Assembly (NCBI GenBank): GCA_050949725.1
Contig: JBMNGH010000005.1
Coordinates: 105,634-169,633 of the forward strand
Source: JBMNGH01 sp050949725
GTDB lineage: Bacteria > Bacillota > Thermosediminibacteria > Thermosediminibacterales > Tepidanaerobacteraceae
DNA: 64,000 nucleotides
Direction of reading: 5' to 3'
Below are positions 17,526-26,720 of this stretch, piece after piece (the first letter of the stretch is position 1; the number at the start of each line of letters is the position of its first letter). Position numbers and translations under genes: made by a program. Below the pieces are notes generated by a model. That model was given only the letters and a program-made list of their open reading frames with translations, had not been told where the DNA came from and searched no databases.

Positions 17526-18209
17526 TTACTCAGTGCTTAAAATTTCCATCTTTACATTTACGATTCCGGCCTCAATCATCCCCAACTTTTGAGCAGCTGC
17601 TCGTGACACGTCCAAATGTCTTCCTTCAATATATGGCCCTCGATCATTAATTGTTACCACCGCACTTTTGCCGTTTTCCAAATTAGTAACGCGCATCAAA
17701 GTCCCGAGTTTAAGCTCTTTATGTGCTGCGGTCATAGCATTTTGGTCAAATATTTCTCCACTGGCTGTTACTTTACCATGAAACCCGGGGCCATACCATG
17801 AAGCCCTGCCAAAAAGACGCCTAGCTCTTCCTGCTCTTGAAGAAATCTGAACCTCTCTTTGAGAAAGTTCTACAGAATCAAAATTTGTCTCTGAATTATA
17901 ATCATTATACTTAACTAAAACTTCCGTATTATTTTTAGATTTCGTTTCAGCGATTTCAACACCGTCATATTCGGGTTTTTCCTGTTGACTTATAACCATA
18001 TTATTTCCACCTGGATTAATTTCAACTCCATCGTACTTTGGTTCTTTTTCGGTAATCTTCCAATTCACCTCAAGTTTTTTATCTGTATTATACTTTTCTA
18101 TATTTTCTTCAACCAAAAACAAAGTATCATCGTTTTCTCCTCCCTTTAGCGCAACGAAGCAAAAGGCCAGCAAAAAAATCAGTACAAATACGGTAATTTT
18201 TCTGCCCAA
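17526..18209 (-). CDS. RlpA-like double-psi beta-barrel exported protein
   Basis: The C-terminal 95 residues are an RlpA/DPBB domain: GRASWYGPGFHGKVTASGE, MTAAHKELKLGTLMRVTN and VTINDRGPYIEGRHLDVS. These proteins act on or bind cell-wall glycan; some are lytic transglycosylases that cut naked peptidoglycan. The start is best placed at the TTG at 18209, nine bases after AAAGGAGG; longer frames lack this. The N-terminus is a signal or membrane anchor (KITVFVLIFLLAFCFVAL). Residues between are low-complexity with two copies of the phrase YDGVEI. It lies between ispF and the cysE T-box, where gltX sits in Bacillus. Confidence 0.82.
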   Translation of the reverse strand: MGRKITVFVLIFLLAFCFVALKGGENDDTLFLVEENIEKYNTDKKLEVNWKITEKEPKYDGVEINPGGNNMVISQQEKPEYDGVEIAETKSKNNTEVLVKYNDYNSETNFDSVELSQREVQISSRAGRARRLFGRASWYGPGFHGKVTASGEIFDQNAMTAAHKELKLGTLMRVTNLENGKSAVVTINDRGPYIEGRHLDVSRAAAQKLGMIEAGIVNVKMEILSTE

Positions 18210-18225
18210 AAAAAACACCTCCTTT

Positions 18226-18268
18226 CGCAAAAAAACAAAAAAAGTGAGGATAATTATAATCCTCACTT
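18226..18268 (-). terminator. ispD-ispF operon terminator
   Basis: An 8-bp stem AGTGAGGA/TCCTCACT (18243-18267) is followed on the minus strand by TTTTTTTGTTTTTTT, a textbook intrinsic terminator 45 bases past the ispF stop. Confidence 0.85.
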
Positions 18269-18312
18269 AAAGTATGTCCAAAAAAGGAAATAATATATTC
18301 AAATTTTTGGAA

Positions 18313-18786
18313 TTACTTATTTGTCACTAAACATACCGCCTGTGCAGATATTCCCTCTCCTCTTCCTTCATATCCCATACCCTCAGTCGTAGTTGCCTTG
18401 ACACTAATTTTGCTTATTTCTATATTGAGGCTTTTTGCGATGTTTTCTCTCATTTGTTCAATATAGGGCAAAAGCTTGGGCTGCTGTGCACTAATAACCG
18501 AATCTATGTTTACTATGCTAAAACCGCTTTTTTTAAGAAGTTTAGCAACTATTTCCATCAGCAATAAACTGCTGACTCCCTTATATTTACTGTCTGTATC
18601 GGGAAAATACATTCCGATATCACCAAGAGCGGCAGCACCTAACAATGCGTCGTTTATCGCATGTACAAGCACATCAGCATCAGAGTGACCCAAGAGCCCT
18701 TTATCATAAGGTATTTCAACACCGCCGATTATTAATTTTCTCCCTTCAATAAGTCTGTGTGCATCAAATCCGATCCCGACTCTCAA
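18313..18786 (-). CDS. ispF: 2-C-methyl-D-erythritol 2,4-cyclodiphosphate synthase
   Basis: Fifth step of the MEP isoprenoid pathway. The 157-residue protein starts MRVGIGFDAHRL with zinc ligands Asp8 and His10, has GHSDADVLVHAINDALLGA with the third ligand His, and ends with the typical TTTEGMGYEGRGEGISAQAV motif in parts. It follows ispD by three bases. Confidence 0.97.
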   Translation of the reverse strand: MRVGIGFDAHRLIEGRKLIIGGVEIPYDKGLLGHSDADVLVHAINDALLGAAALGDIGMYFPDTDSKYKGVSSLLLMEIVAKLLKKSGFSIVNIDSVISAQQPKLLPYIEQMRENIAKSLNIEISKISVKATTTEGMGYEGRGEGISAQAVCLVTNK

Positions 18787-18789
18787 GGT

Positions 18790-19494
18790 TTACCTCCTAA
18801 AATCCCCGTAACCCATAGTAACAAACACTTCTGCAACTACAATATCTTCAGGGGTCGTTATTTTAATGTTCTCGTATGCCCCTTCAATAATTTTTACCGG
18901 CAATCCAATACGCTCAACCAGCACTGCGTCATCTGTTCCGTAATACCCATTTTTAAACGCTGTTTCATAAGCGTTCAAAATCAGCTGGTAATCAAAGGTC
19001 TGAGGAGTCTGCATTGCCCATAAAGTCTTTCTATCTGGAGTGTGTTTTATTTTTTCGTTTTCAACAATCTTTATCGTATCTTTCACAGGCACCGCAGCTC
19101 CTGCTGCCTTATACTCACAAGCTGCATCTATAGTTCTCTTAATAAGGTCCCTTTTAACGAAAGGCCTAACTCCATCGTGAATAACAACAATATCGGTTTG
19201 CGTGGAAAGGGCCCGCAAACCGTTGTATACAGAATCTTGTCGTTCATTCCCACCATTCACCAGGCGCGTTTTCATAAACTTATAGTTTTTTAATATATTT
19301 TGGGCATGAGTAAAATCAGCCTGGCCTACAACCAAAATAATTTCCTTAAACATATTAAAAGACTCAAAGGTGCTGAGGGTATAATATAAAATCGGGCGGC
19401 CTTTTATATTTAAAAATTGTTTACTAAAACCGATGTTCATCCTCTTACCCCTGCCGCCTGCTGCAATAACTGCACTTACCTGCATCAAATTCAC
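18790..19494 (-). CDS. ispD: 2-C-methyl-D-erythritol 4-phosphate cytidylyltransferase
   Basis: Third step of the MEP pathway, transferring CMP to methylerythritol phosphate. The 234-residue protein begins with the nucleotidyltransferase loop AVIAAGGRGKRMN and has VVIHDGVRPFV and the substrate loop near GTDDAVLVER. AGGTAAG-type signals are weak because it is almost joined to the gene before (yacL stop and ispD start are one base apart), suggesting coupling. Confidence 0.97.
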   Translation of the reverse strand: MNLMQVSAVIAAGGRGKRMNIGFSKQFLNIKGRPILYYTLSTFESFNMFKEIILVVGQADFTHAQNILKNYKFMKTRLVNGGNERQDSVYNGLRALSTQTDIVVIHDGVRPFVKRDLIKRTIDAACEYKAAGAAVPVKDTIKIVENEKIKHTPDRKTLWAMQTPQTFDYQLILNAYETAFKNGYYGTDDAVLVERIGLPVKIIEGAYENIKITTPEDIVVAEVFVTMGYGDFRR

Positions 19495-19495
19495 C

Positions 19496-20587
19496 TCAGG
19501 GAATTAATGACTTTGGTTTTGCAAAGATCATACGCCCTGCTGCGGTCTGCAGAACGCTGGTCACCATAACGCCGATAGTCTCACCGATATGTTTTTTTCC
19601 ACCATCAACAACTATCATTGTTCCATCATCAAGGTATGCAACACCCTGACCAGTCTCTTTTCCGTCTTTAATTACCTGCACCACCATCTCTTCACCGGGA
19701 AGCACGACGGGCTTTACTGCATTAGCCAGCTCATTTATATTAAGCACTTGTACACTCTGAAATTCTGCAACCTTATTTAGGTTAAAATCATTTGTAATAA
19801 TTTTCCCATCTAGCCTCTGCGCAAGTTTAACTAGCTTGCTGTCAACCTCTGTAATATCTTCAAAATCACCGCCATAAATTTCGACATCGATACTCAACTC
19901 TTTTTGTATCTTGTTTAAAATATCAAGACCCCGCCTTCCACGGTTCCTCTTTAAGGCATCTGAAGAATCGGCAATATGCCTTAGTTCTTCTAGCACAAAA
20001 GATGGTATGACAAGGGTGCCTTCTATAAAACCGGTCTTGCAGATATCCGCTATTCGGCCGTCTATTATTACACTCGTATCAAGAATCTTTGGTTTTACCC
20101 AGTTGACTATAGTAGGTGAGGCATTTTTCTTATTTATTAAGCCTGAAATGGAAATGATTCCCGATAACTCTTCTTTCTTTTTAAGCGCAATACTTGCTCC
20201 CATATAACCCAAAACCATATTAGCGATAATGGGAAGATATCCGCCTATCCACGGTATACTGACAAAGGCTCTGATAAATAGATTAGCTACTAAGAGACCC
20301 ATTATAAGTCCAAAAAAACCATATAAGATATCCCTCATCGGGGTTTTCTGAAGTCTGTTTTCCACCCATTCCTTAGATTTAGAAGCACCTTTTATAAATC
20401 CGGGGCTTAATATATAAAAAATTATTCCAAAAATCAGTGCAAATACAATCTTGATATTGTTCTGTAATGAAAAAGACAGATCAATAAAATTAAAAAGCCT
20501 ATTTAAGTAAAATATGAGTGCACAAACTTGGTAGCCAATGGCTATTCCTATAATGGAAATTACTAGGCGTATTATTTTGTTTAACAC
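19496..20587 (-). CDS. YacL-type PIN and TRAM domain membrane protein
   Basis: The 363-residue protein has four hydrophobic helices in its first 130 residues, a PIN nuclease-like domain at about 165-285 (LDTSVIIDGRIADI, then LKRNRGRRGLDIL and KIITNDFNLNKVA with the acidic residues) and a C-terminal TRAM domain (GQGVAYLDDGTMIVVDGG). The family is universal in Firmicutes at this locus between cdnL and ispD. Its RNA target is not known to me. Confidence 0.92.
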   Translation of the reverse strand: MLNKIIRLVISIIGIAIGYQVCALIFYLNRLFNFIDLSFSLQNNIKIVFALIFGIIFYILSPGFIKGASKSKEWVENRLQKTPMRDILYGFFGLIMGLLVANLFIRAFVSIPWIGGYLPIIANMVLGYMGASIALKKKEELSGIISISGLINKKNASPTIVNWVKPKILDTSVIIDGRIADICKTGFIEGTLVIPSFVLEELRHIADSSDALKRNRGRRGLDILNKIQKELSIDVEIYGGDFEDITEVDSKLVKLAQRLDGKIITNDFNLNKVAEFQSVQVLNINELANAVKPVVLPGEEMVVQVIKDGKETGQGVAYLDDGTMIVVDGGKKHIGETIGVMVTSVLQTAAGRMIFAKPKSLIP

Positions 20588-20696
20588 AGTATCACCTCAA
20601 TTCTTATAAAAATGTTATAAAAATGTTGCTACCTCTCGATACATTATATAATAAAACTTTAGTTAAATCCACTTTGATATTACAATATATGGAATA

Positions 20697-20728
20697 AAAA
20701 AATGCATTTTTATTTAAATGCATTTTCA
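20697..20728 (-). terminator. cdnL terminator
   Basis: The inverted repeat AAATGCATTT/AAATGCATTT followed by TTTTTTATT overlaps the last codons of cdnL. Confidence 0.55.
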
Positions 20729-21186
20729 ACCAATTGAAGTGCTTTTGCCTCGTCTATACGCTTACTCAACACTATTTCACTAACAAGAATATGTTTGGCA
20801 TTATCAAGCATTTTCCGCTCACCTGTAGAAAGGCCCTTTTCTTTATCTCTTATAGATAAATTTCTAACGACTTCTGCAATTTGAAATATATTTCCACTTT
20901 TAATCTTTTCCATGTTAGCTCTATAGCGCCTATTCCAATTTGGAGACATTTTGCTCTTGTCCCCACGCAGTATGTTAAAAACCTCATCGATTTCTTCTTC
21001 TCCGGCAATTTGCCGGACACCTATATCTTCGATATTTTTAATGGGAATCATTACTTTCATATCCCCTATTGGCATCCTCATAACATAGTACTTTTGTCTT
21101 TCCCCGAGAATTTCTTTTTCCTCTATCGCTTCAATAACACCCGCTCCGTGCATGGGGTATACTATTTTGTCACCGATATTGAACAT
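20710..21186 (-). CDS. cdnL: CarD/CdnL-type RNA polymerase-binding regulator
   Basis: CarD/CdnL proteins bind the RNA polymerase beta subunit and stabilise open complexes, often at rRNA promoters. The start at 21186 (MFNIGDKIVYPMHGAGVIEAIEE) has AAGGAGG eight bases upstream; the frame extends further but without support. The 158-residue product has the N-terminal CarD/TRCF Tudor-like domain and a C-terminal helical DNA-binding domain with MSPNWNRRYRANMEKIKSG. A consensus promoter lies upstream. Confidence 0.93.
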   Translation of the reverse strand: MFNIGDKIVYPMHGAGVIEAIEEKEILGERQKYYVMRMPIGDMKVMIPIKNIEDIGVRQIAGEEEIDEVFNILRGDKSKMSPNWNRRYRANMEKIKSGNIFQIAEVVRNLSIRDKEKGLSTGERKMLDNAKHILVSEIVLSKRIDEAKALQLVENAFK

Positions 21187-21260
21187 CAAAGCTTCCTCCT
21201 TGATAACCCGTCTCAATAAAAAAATAACATATAAGTTCGTTTTTGTCAAGATAAATATAT

Positions 21261-21289
21261 ATTATACTACAACACAAATATCATGTCAA
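21261..21289 (-). promoter_or_regulatory. cdnL promoter
   Basis: Perfect TTGACA (21284-21289) and TATAAT (21261-21266) with a 17-base spacer lie 75 bases before the cdnL start. Confidence 0.8.
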
Positions 21290-21299
21290 TTTATTTTTT

Positions 21300-21492
21300 C
21301 GTGCGAGCTTTGTTTTGGGTATCCACCCCAAAGTCAGCATCTTCTGTTACTTGTTCATCAGAACAATATTTTTCCACCGGTTTACTTTAGATTCCACCTC
21401 ACGGTGGATACCCTTGCTTAAGCTAATGGATGGTCGCTACCTATTCTCATGATTCTTTTACCATCAGTAAACGCAACATGCCCGGAAACATC
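21300..21492 (-). mobile_element. decayed group II intron fragment (domain I)
   Basis: On the minus strand the segment reads CCGGGCATG ... GGTAAAAG ... AGGTAGCGACC ... TTAGCTTAAGCAAGGG, then TATCCACCGTGAGGTGGAAT, then AAACCGGTGGAAAAATA with CTGATGAACAAG. These are the conserved strings, in order, of domain I of bacterial group II introns. The arms GGGTATCCACC (21404-21414 region) and GGTGGATACCC (21315-21325) can pair. No reverse transcriptase and no domain V are seen, so it cannot splice. Confidence 0.6.
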
Positions 21493-21713
21493 TAACAAGC
21501 CCCTCTACGAACTATATAACCGCCAAGTTTCACCCCATGTCCAGGCGCAATATATGTAAACAGCCCCTTCGGCAGAAACTCAAATTTTGCTATATAAGAC
21601 AGATTTTGTCTGGCACTGTCGAAATATATAGTAAGGGTGACAAATATATGAAATTTTTTATCATTGTGAATTACAAGACTAATGTATAAATAGGTTAAAC
21701 TTGGCTCGACCAT
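21492..21713 (-). pseudogene. unrecognised short frame, probably a gene remnant
   Basis: A 73-codon frame whose second half reads like a real protein (KFEFLPKGLFTYIAPGHGVK) but which has no ribosome binding site and a poor first half. It ends where the group II intron fragment begins. The IAPGHG string recalls metallo-beta-lactamase-fold proteins, but it is too short to assign. I take it as debris of a host gene. Confidence 0.3.
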
Positions 21714-21718
21714 GTAAA

Positions 21719-22705
21719 CTAATTTTTCAGCCTGTCGATAACTTGCTTATTCACAAGGTTAGGAGGAATGTCTCCTTTTAATCCTGCTATACAGTTTTGA
21801 GCCGCCATAACTGCCATTTTCGTCCTTGTGGCAATGCTGGCGCTCGCAATATGTGGCACTATTATGACATTATCCAGTTTCAAGAGAGGATTGTCTTTAT
21901 TTGGTGGCTCAGGGTCCATCACATCAAGACCTGCACCAGCGATCTTATTATTTTTCAATGCATCAAAGAGCGCTTCCTCATCAACAACAGGTCCTCTGGC
22001 CGTATTTATCAATATAGCGGTTTCCTTCATAAGACCCAACGTATTTTCATTGATTAATTGCCTTGTCTCAGGTGTCAAGGGCACGTGAACACTTACAAAA
22101 TCAGCTTCCTTTAAAAGTTGTTCCATTTCAACAAACCTCAGGCCCAGCTCGTTTTCGGCTTTTTCATTTCTTGTTAGGTCATAATACATTACATCCATAT
22201 CAAAACCTTTTGCCCTTTTTGCTACAGCGTAACCTATCCTGCCCAAACCAACGAGACCAAGTTTCGCACCATATATATCCTGTCCTAGCATTAACATTGG
22301 TCCCCATGTTTTCCACCTACCGGATCTGACAAATCTATCGGCCTCTATAATCCTTCTGGCAGCAGCCATCAATAAAGTAAATGCTAAATCTGCCGTGGTA
22401 TCTGTTAGGACACCCGGAGTGTTTGTAACCATAATTCCTCTTTTTGATGCTTCATCTAAATCAATGTTATCAAAACCAACTGCATAGTTGCTGACAATTT
22501 TAAGCTTTTTTGCTGTATCAAACAATTCTGTGTCTATTCTATCTGTGAGAAGCGCAACGAGTCCATCGACATTTTCCGATTCTTTTAATAATATTTCTCT
22601 CGGCGGCGGCAGCTCGTCCTCCCAAACTCTAACATCAGCCGCCTCTCTTAACATTTTTAACCCCTTTTCCGGGATTACTCTGGTTACGAAAACTTTTGGC
22701 TTCAT
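21719..22705 (-). CDS. 2-hydroxyacid dehydrogenase (glyoxylate/hydroxypyruvate reductase type)
   Basis: NAD(P)-dependent D-2-hydroxyacid dehydrogenase of 328 residues. The Rossmann loop GLVGLGRIGYAVAKRAKGF, the substrate Arg in LINTARGPVVDEEAL, the catalytic Glu in DVMDPEPPNKDNPL and the His in VIIVPHIASAS are all present. The N-terminal MKPKVFVTRVIPEKGLKML resembles GyaR-type glyoxylate reductases. AAGGAGGGT precedes the start. It is 94 bases after the ECF transporter genes and may be a separate unit. Precise substrate cannot be told. Confidence 0.9.
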   Translation of the reverse strand: MKPKVFVTRVIPEKGLKMLREAADVRVWEDELPPPREILLKESENVDGLVALLTDRIDTELFDTAKKLKIVSNYAVGFDNIDLDEASKRGIMVTNTPGVLTDTTADLAFTLLMAAARRIIEADRFVRSGRWKTWGPMLMLGQDIYGAKLGLVGLGRIGYAVAKRAKGFDMDVMYYDLTRNEKAENELGLRFVEMEQLLKEADFVSVHVPLTPETRQLINENTLGLMKETAILINTARGPVVDEEALFDALKNNKIAGAGLDVMDPEPPNKDNPLLKLDNVIIVPHIASASIATRTKMAVMAAQNCIAGLKGDIPPNLVNKQVIDRLKN

Positions 22706-22799
22706 TTTATAACCCTCCTTTTTTACTTATTTTTTATACAATTTATATACTCTGAAGCACAGTTATAAAAATACCCTGATTGCAAACTTGAGAATCGTT

Positions 22800-23414
22800 T
22801 TACTGTTTTAATAACCCGTATTTCTCTTTTGCCCTTTTTAGTATTTTAAGCCAACGGTCATTAAACAACAAAATTAGGATAACATTACATATAGCATGAT
22901 TTATATCAAACTTCAGGCTTGCAATGCTCGATGCCAGGATTATTCTCCAGGTTATATCTTCTGCCTGGAAAAAGACTAAATACCAAAGATTCATCATCCA
23001 ACCGTATAAAAACCCCCATATGGCCGCAAAAGTGCATAGCCCTGCTTTTGCCTTTAAAAAAGAATATTCTTTAAACATACCGGCTGTAAATCCCATTAAT
23101 CCCCAAGATATCATTTGGAAAAGGGTCCAAGGGCCTTGGCCCAAAAAAATATTTGATACCAGTGCTGCAAAGTTGCCAACTAGGAACCCTACTTCTCTGC
23201 CAAAAGTTTTAGCTGTTATAATAATGATAAATGATGTTGGCTGCACGCTTGGCAGGGCAGCAAAAGGTATCCTTCCCACCGCTGCGATTGCTGATAGCAT
23301 GGCTATTAGTACTATTTCCTCCGCATTTATAGTTTTTTTCTCAAAACGGATGTAAAATATTGTCATCGAGAGTAGTATTAACAAGATAATCATCAAATGG
23401 ATGTAATCTTGCAT
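22800..23414 (-). CDS. ECF transporter substrate-binding (S) component, probable corrinoid
   Basis: The 204-residue integral membrane protein has about six hydrophobic segments and the features of vitamin ECF S-components: IVLIAMLSAIAAVGRIPF near residues 35-52 (AxxxA helix that contacts EcfT) and the loop GFLVGNFAALVSNIFLGQGPW with the glycine-rich substrate region. Its start overlaps the ATPase gene by 22 bases. Its vitamin is inferred: it ends an operon that starts with two cobalamin riboswitches and has secreted transcobalamin-like proteins. CbrT-like cobalamin transporters are the closest known role; cobalt is less likely because no CbiM/N parts are present. Confidence 0.8.
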   Translation of the reverse strand: MQDYIHLMIILLILLSMTIFYIRFEKKTINAEEIVLIAMLSAIAAVGRIPFAALPSVQPTSFIIIITAKTFGREVGFLVGNFAALVSNIFLGQGPWTLFQMISWGLMGFTAGMFKEYSFLKAKAGLCTFAAIWGFLYGWMMNLWYLVFFQAEDITWRIILASSIASLKFDINHAICNVILILLFNDRWLKILKRAKEKYGLLKQ

Positions 23415-25081
23415 GTCTTAAGCACATCCTCTAAAGTAATGGCGTTTGGTAGCATTTCTCTGACTGTTCTATTCACGGCTGTTGTGTAAAAGTAATTTTT
23501 GCTGAAAAAAATGCGTGGGCTGTCTTTACTTGCGATTTCCCCTCCAAAAAGAAGGGCACATGAAGTAGAAATCCTTGCGACAAATTCTATGTCATGTGAC
23601 ACTAGAATGAGGGTTGCGCCTGATTTCGTTAATGTTTTTAGTATTTCCCCAAACTCCAGTTTGAACGATGGATCCAAACCTTTTGTAGGCTCATCCATTA
23701 AAATTATTTTAGGAGCAGACAAGAGGACTGTGGTTATCGCAAGCTTTTGTTTTTCTCCTCCACTTAGATCATACGGATGTCTGCTTAACAGATTTTTAAG
23801 CCCGAAAAGGTTAACATAATCTTCTAACAGCTTCTCTACATGTTTAACTTTTGTTTTTAATGCATCGGCTCTTTTATACAATTCATCCTCTACTGTATCA
23901 TTGATAAAATAAAGCATTGGGTTTTGTGCTAGGTACCCTATCTTTTGATACCTCTCTTCTTCTGCTATTCGAAATATTTCAGTTCCTTCCAAATATATCT
24001 TGCCTCTCTGAGGTTTTCTTAGGCCGGCAATCACTTGAAGCAGTGTGGACTTTCCCGTTCCATTCCCACCTAGGACGCTTATTAACTCTCCCTTAAACAC
24101 ATCAAGGGATAAATTGTTCAAAACATTCGGCGCATCTTTTTCATATCTAAAATCGATTCCTTTTATACTCAAGATAGGGCTTTTTTGGTTCCTCATCCGG
24201 TTTTTGTCATCGGTGATATGGATTTTTTTGTTATCTGTTCTACTAATAAAGCGAGATATAACGGTTTTTGCTTCTCTTACATCAAGCGGCATTTTATCTT
24301 GCTCTGTATTACCCGTAAAACAAGAATACATCTTTACAACTGTCGGAAGGAAATTAAGAAAATTATTATCCTCTGATTCTATAACTTGATGACTTACTTT
24401 TCTCGGACTACCGCAGTACTTTAACCGCCCTCTTTGCATTAACAATACCTTATCAGCCATAGGAAGAACGTCTTCAAGCCTGTGTTCGCTCATTATTATT
24501 GTCGTAGACAGCTCTCGGTTAAGCCTGTACAACATCTGTAAAAATTGTTTTGCAGCAACAGGGTCAAGTTGTGATGTCGGTTCGTCCAATAGCAATACTT
24601 TAGGTTGAAGTAACAACACTGAAGCAAGGTTTATTATTTGTTTTTCTCCACCCGAAAGTTCCAACACGGGTTTATACAGAATCTTTTCTAATCCAAAGAA
24701 ATTGGCCATCTCTGCTAATCTCTTCTTCATTATTGATTTGGTGTATCCGATGTTTTCCATGGAAAAGGCCAATTCATGTATAACCGTATCCACAACTATC
24801 TGGTCTTCGGGATCTTGGAAAACCAATCCGATTTCCTTGACTGCTTGTCCTTTGGAAATGTTTTTTATAGGCTTTCCCTTGTAATAAATCTCTCCGCTCA
24901 ATTCCCCTTCAGGGCTTATTTCCCTTTTCAGTTGGCTCAGCAGCGTAGTCTTCCCACAACCTGATGGACCACATATAACCACAAATTCCCCGTCTTCTAT
25001 TGAAACATTAATGTTTGTCAACGCTTTCTGCTTAGCATTTGGGTAGGTAAAATTAAAATTATGTATATCTATTAACGCCAT
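23393..25081 (-). CDS. ECF transporter ATPase, fused A and A' domains
   Basis: Energises vitamin uptake through EcfT. In 562 residues there are two complete ABC domains: Walker A GPSGCGKT at 38-45, LSGGEKQ at 142-148 and LLLDEP at 163-168; then GGNGTGKS at 338-345, LSGGEKQ at 439-445 and ILMDEP at 460-465. A linker of about 70 residues joins them. Most Clostridia use two separate ATPases, so the fusion is notable but known. It overlaps ecfT by 10 bases and the S gene by 22. Confidence 0.95.
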   Translation of the reverse strand: MALIDIHNFNFTYPNAKQKALTNINVSIEDGEFVVICGPSGCGKTTLLSQLKREISPEGELSGEIYYKGKPIKNISKGQAVKEIGLVFQDPEDQIVVDTVIHELAFSMENIGYTKSIMKKRLAEMANFFGLEKILYKPVLELSGGEKQIINLASVLLLQPKVLLLDEPTSQLDPVAAKQFLQMLYRLNRELSTTIIMSEHRLEDVLPMADKVLLMQRGRLKYCGSPRKVSHQVIESEDNNFLNFLPTVVKMYSCFTGNTEQDKMPLDVREAKTVISRFISRTDNKKIHITDDKNRMRNQKSPILSIKGIDFRYEKDAPNVLNNLSLDVFKGELISVLGGNGTGKSTLLQVIAGLRKPQRGKIYLEGTEIFRIAEEERYQKIGYLAQNPMLYFINDTVEDELYKRADALKTKVKHVEKLLEDYVNLFGLKNLLSRHPYDLSGGEKQKLAITTVLLSAPKIILMDEPTKGLDPSFKLEFGEILKTLTKSGATLILVSHDIEFVARISTSCALLFGGEIASKDSPRIFFSKNYFYTTAVNRTVREMLPNAITLEDVLKTCKITSI

Positions 25082-25950
25082 TTTAATTTTTCAGCCCCTT
25101 CGACTGCTATAGGAATTCCCAAATATGTGCAAAACGTTGCAAAAAATAACGCCGTGTTCACATCAAAGCTGATTTTTGAAATAACCGGATAGATTGTAAA
25201 ATGCCAAATTCCCTTATACCAAAAATATAATAGGCTCCCAAAAGTCGAAACGAGAATGACCAAAACCAACCAGTCTCTGGGTCTCATTTTATAGTCAAAA
25301 TAAGAAGTCCTGGATTTAAAAACTCCGTAACCGCGTGCCCTCATGGATTTACACGTTACTATTGCTTCTTCAAGAGACCATATAACTAATGTATTTAAAA
25401 CCTGCATGCCGGCCGTTATTTTTTTTATTAAATGTCTTCCAGAAACATCGACCCCTCTTGTTTTTTGGACTAAGGCTAAATCTTTACTCCGTCTTATTAA
25501 GACAGGCACAAAGCGCATTGTCATCATGCAGGCCAATGCGGTTTTAGGAAATGTAGATGAAAAAAGATACAAAAATTTATTAGGTGTAATGACCATGTTG
25601 TACGAAACAAAACCAATTAGTATGGTTAGAAAAGACATCATCATAATTATTCCGTAAACGAATGCCTCAAGTGTAACCGGATTATCCAAAAAGTAAAAAA
25701 GGATTGTCTCACCCCTATGTGAGATAAGAGGATTCAAAACCACTATAAACAGGGCTATTAATAAATAATACCTAATCGATTTTTTCAGATTTTTCCCACC
25801 GTCTTGCATAAAGTTCAAGACTATTTGGGAACAGATTGCAAAAAACAAAAAAACCGGATGGTATACAATCGTTGCGAGAATTATGAGACCAATATAATAA
25901 AAAAAACAAGGCACGGGGTGAAGAGATGCAAAACCTTTATTCAACATCAT
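25072..25950 (-). CDS. ecfT: ECF transporter transmembrane (T) component
   Basis: EcfT couples ATPase movement to toppling of the S-component. The start at 25950 overlaps the stop of the lipoprotein gene as ATGA, with GGGGGGAG upstream; a longer frame has no such signal. About 292 residues with five to six hydrophobic segments and two C-terminal cytoplasmic Ala-Arg-Gly-type motifs, QKTRGVDVSGR and KSMRARGYGVFK, that dock on the two ATPase domains. Confidence 0.92.
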   Translation of the reverse strand: MMLNKGFASLHPVPCFFYYIGLIILATIVYHPVFLFFAICSQIVLNFMQDGGKNLKKSIRYYLLIALFIVVLNPLISHRGETILFYFLDNPVTLEAFVYGIIMMMSFLTILIGFVSYNMVITPNKFLYLFSSTFPKTALACMMTMRFVPVLIRRSKDLALVQKTRGVDVSGRHLIKKITAGMQVLNTLVIWSLEEAIVTCKSMRARGYGVFKSRTSYFDYKMRPRDWLVLVILVSTFGSLLYFWYKGIWHFTIYPVISKISFDVNTALFFATFCTYLGIPIAVEGAEKLKWR

Positions 25951-26678
25951 CTCCCCCCAATATCCCCTGCTTCGGCGTTTACCTCTCCGCCTAAGTCCGT
26001 TGTATAAACCCATTCGATAACATCTTTATCTTTTACAGGATACGAGCCTGCACTTTTATTGTGGATTATACCATTGACCTTATAAACCCATCCACTGTTG
26101 GGGCCGTGGTCAAACTCGTATATATTATCTATTCCCTCAACATATGCCATGGATTTTGCCCCTCTGTAAGACATTTGAATTTTATTTTCTCTCGTAACTC
26201 TTTTCAATATAGCCAAAACGGTGTCCGACTCTTTTATTTCTATCTCAGTGGGCTCTAATATCATATCGTCTAAACCGACTATGGAAATTGTTAAACAGGG
26301 CGAGGCCTGAGCTTCGTCTCTTTTAAATTGTTCTGATTGTGATTCTTCGGTCTTAGTATTACTCGCTTCAACGCCTTTGGTTTCATTAACGCCTTCACCT
26401 ACAACTCCTTTACTCCCATCGTTGCTTTTTTGCGTGTCCTCCCCGGGTTCATCAGAATTCCCTGCAGACCCCGTTATTGGATTTTCGTGTATTTTCAGGG
26501 CTATTTCACCTTGCCCTTTCGAATCGTCATGATTTTGATTTTCCGACTGCACTTTTTGACTCTTTGGCTGTGCTGGCTCAGTTGACTGGGATGTTGTGCC
26601 ACATGCTGCAATCAAAATACAGGTAAAAATAACCAAATAGATTAGAGTTAGTTGTCTTTTAGCTTTACAAGGTTTCAC
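25947..26678 (-). CDS. DUF4430 lipoprotein, probable corrinoid-binding
   Basis: A 243-residue exported lipoprotein: the lipobox LIAAC puts the lipidated Cys at residue 26. A long charged, low-complexity linker (about 30-125) acts as a tether. The C-terminal 100 residues are a DUF4430 domain, with SDTVLAILKRVT, DHGPNSGWVYKVNG and YPVKDKDVIEWVYTTDLGG. This fold matches the C-terminal beta domain of transcobalamin and intrinsic factor. It is next to ecfT with overlapping stop and start, so I infer that it passes corrinoid to the ECF transporter. Direct binding is not shown. Confidence 0.85.
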   Translation of the reverse strand: MKPCKAKRQLTLIYLVIFTCILIAACGTTSQSTEPAQPKSQKVQSENQNHDDSKGQGEIALKIHENPITGSAGNSDEPGEDTQKSNDGSKGVVGEGVNETKGVEASNTKTEESQSEQFKRDEAQASPCLTISIVGLDDMILEPTEIEIKESDTVLAILKRVTRENKIQMSYRGAKSMAYVEGIDNIYEFDHGPNSGWVYKVNGIIHNKSAGSYPVKDKDVIEWVYTTDLGGEVNAEAGDIGGR

Positions 26679-26720
26679 AATACTTCTCCTTTCAATAAGG
26701 GAAGAGTATAGGTTGTCTTC

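Noticed and set aside
22800..26013. Cobalt or nickel ECF transporter
   Set aside because: CbiM/CbiN or NikM type components are absent and the S-component resembles vitamin S-components; the riboswitch and DUF4430 context point to corrinoids.
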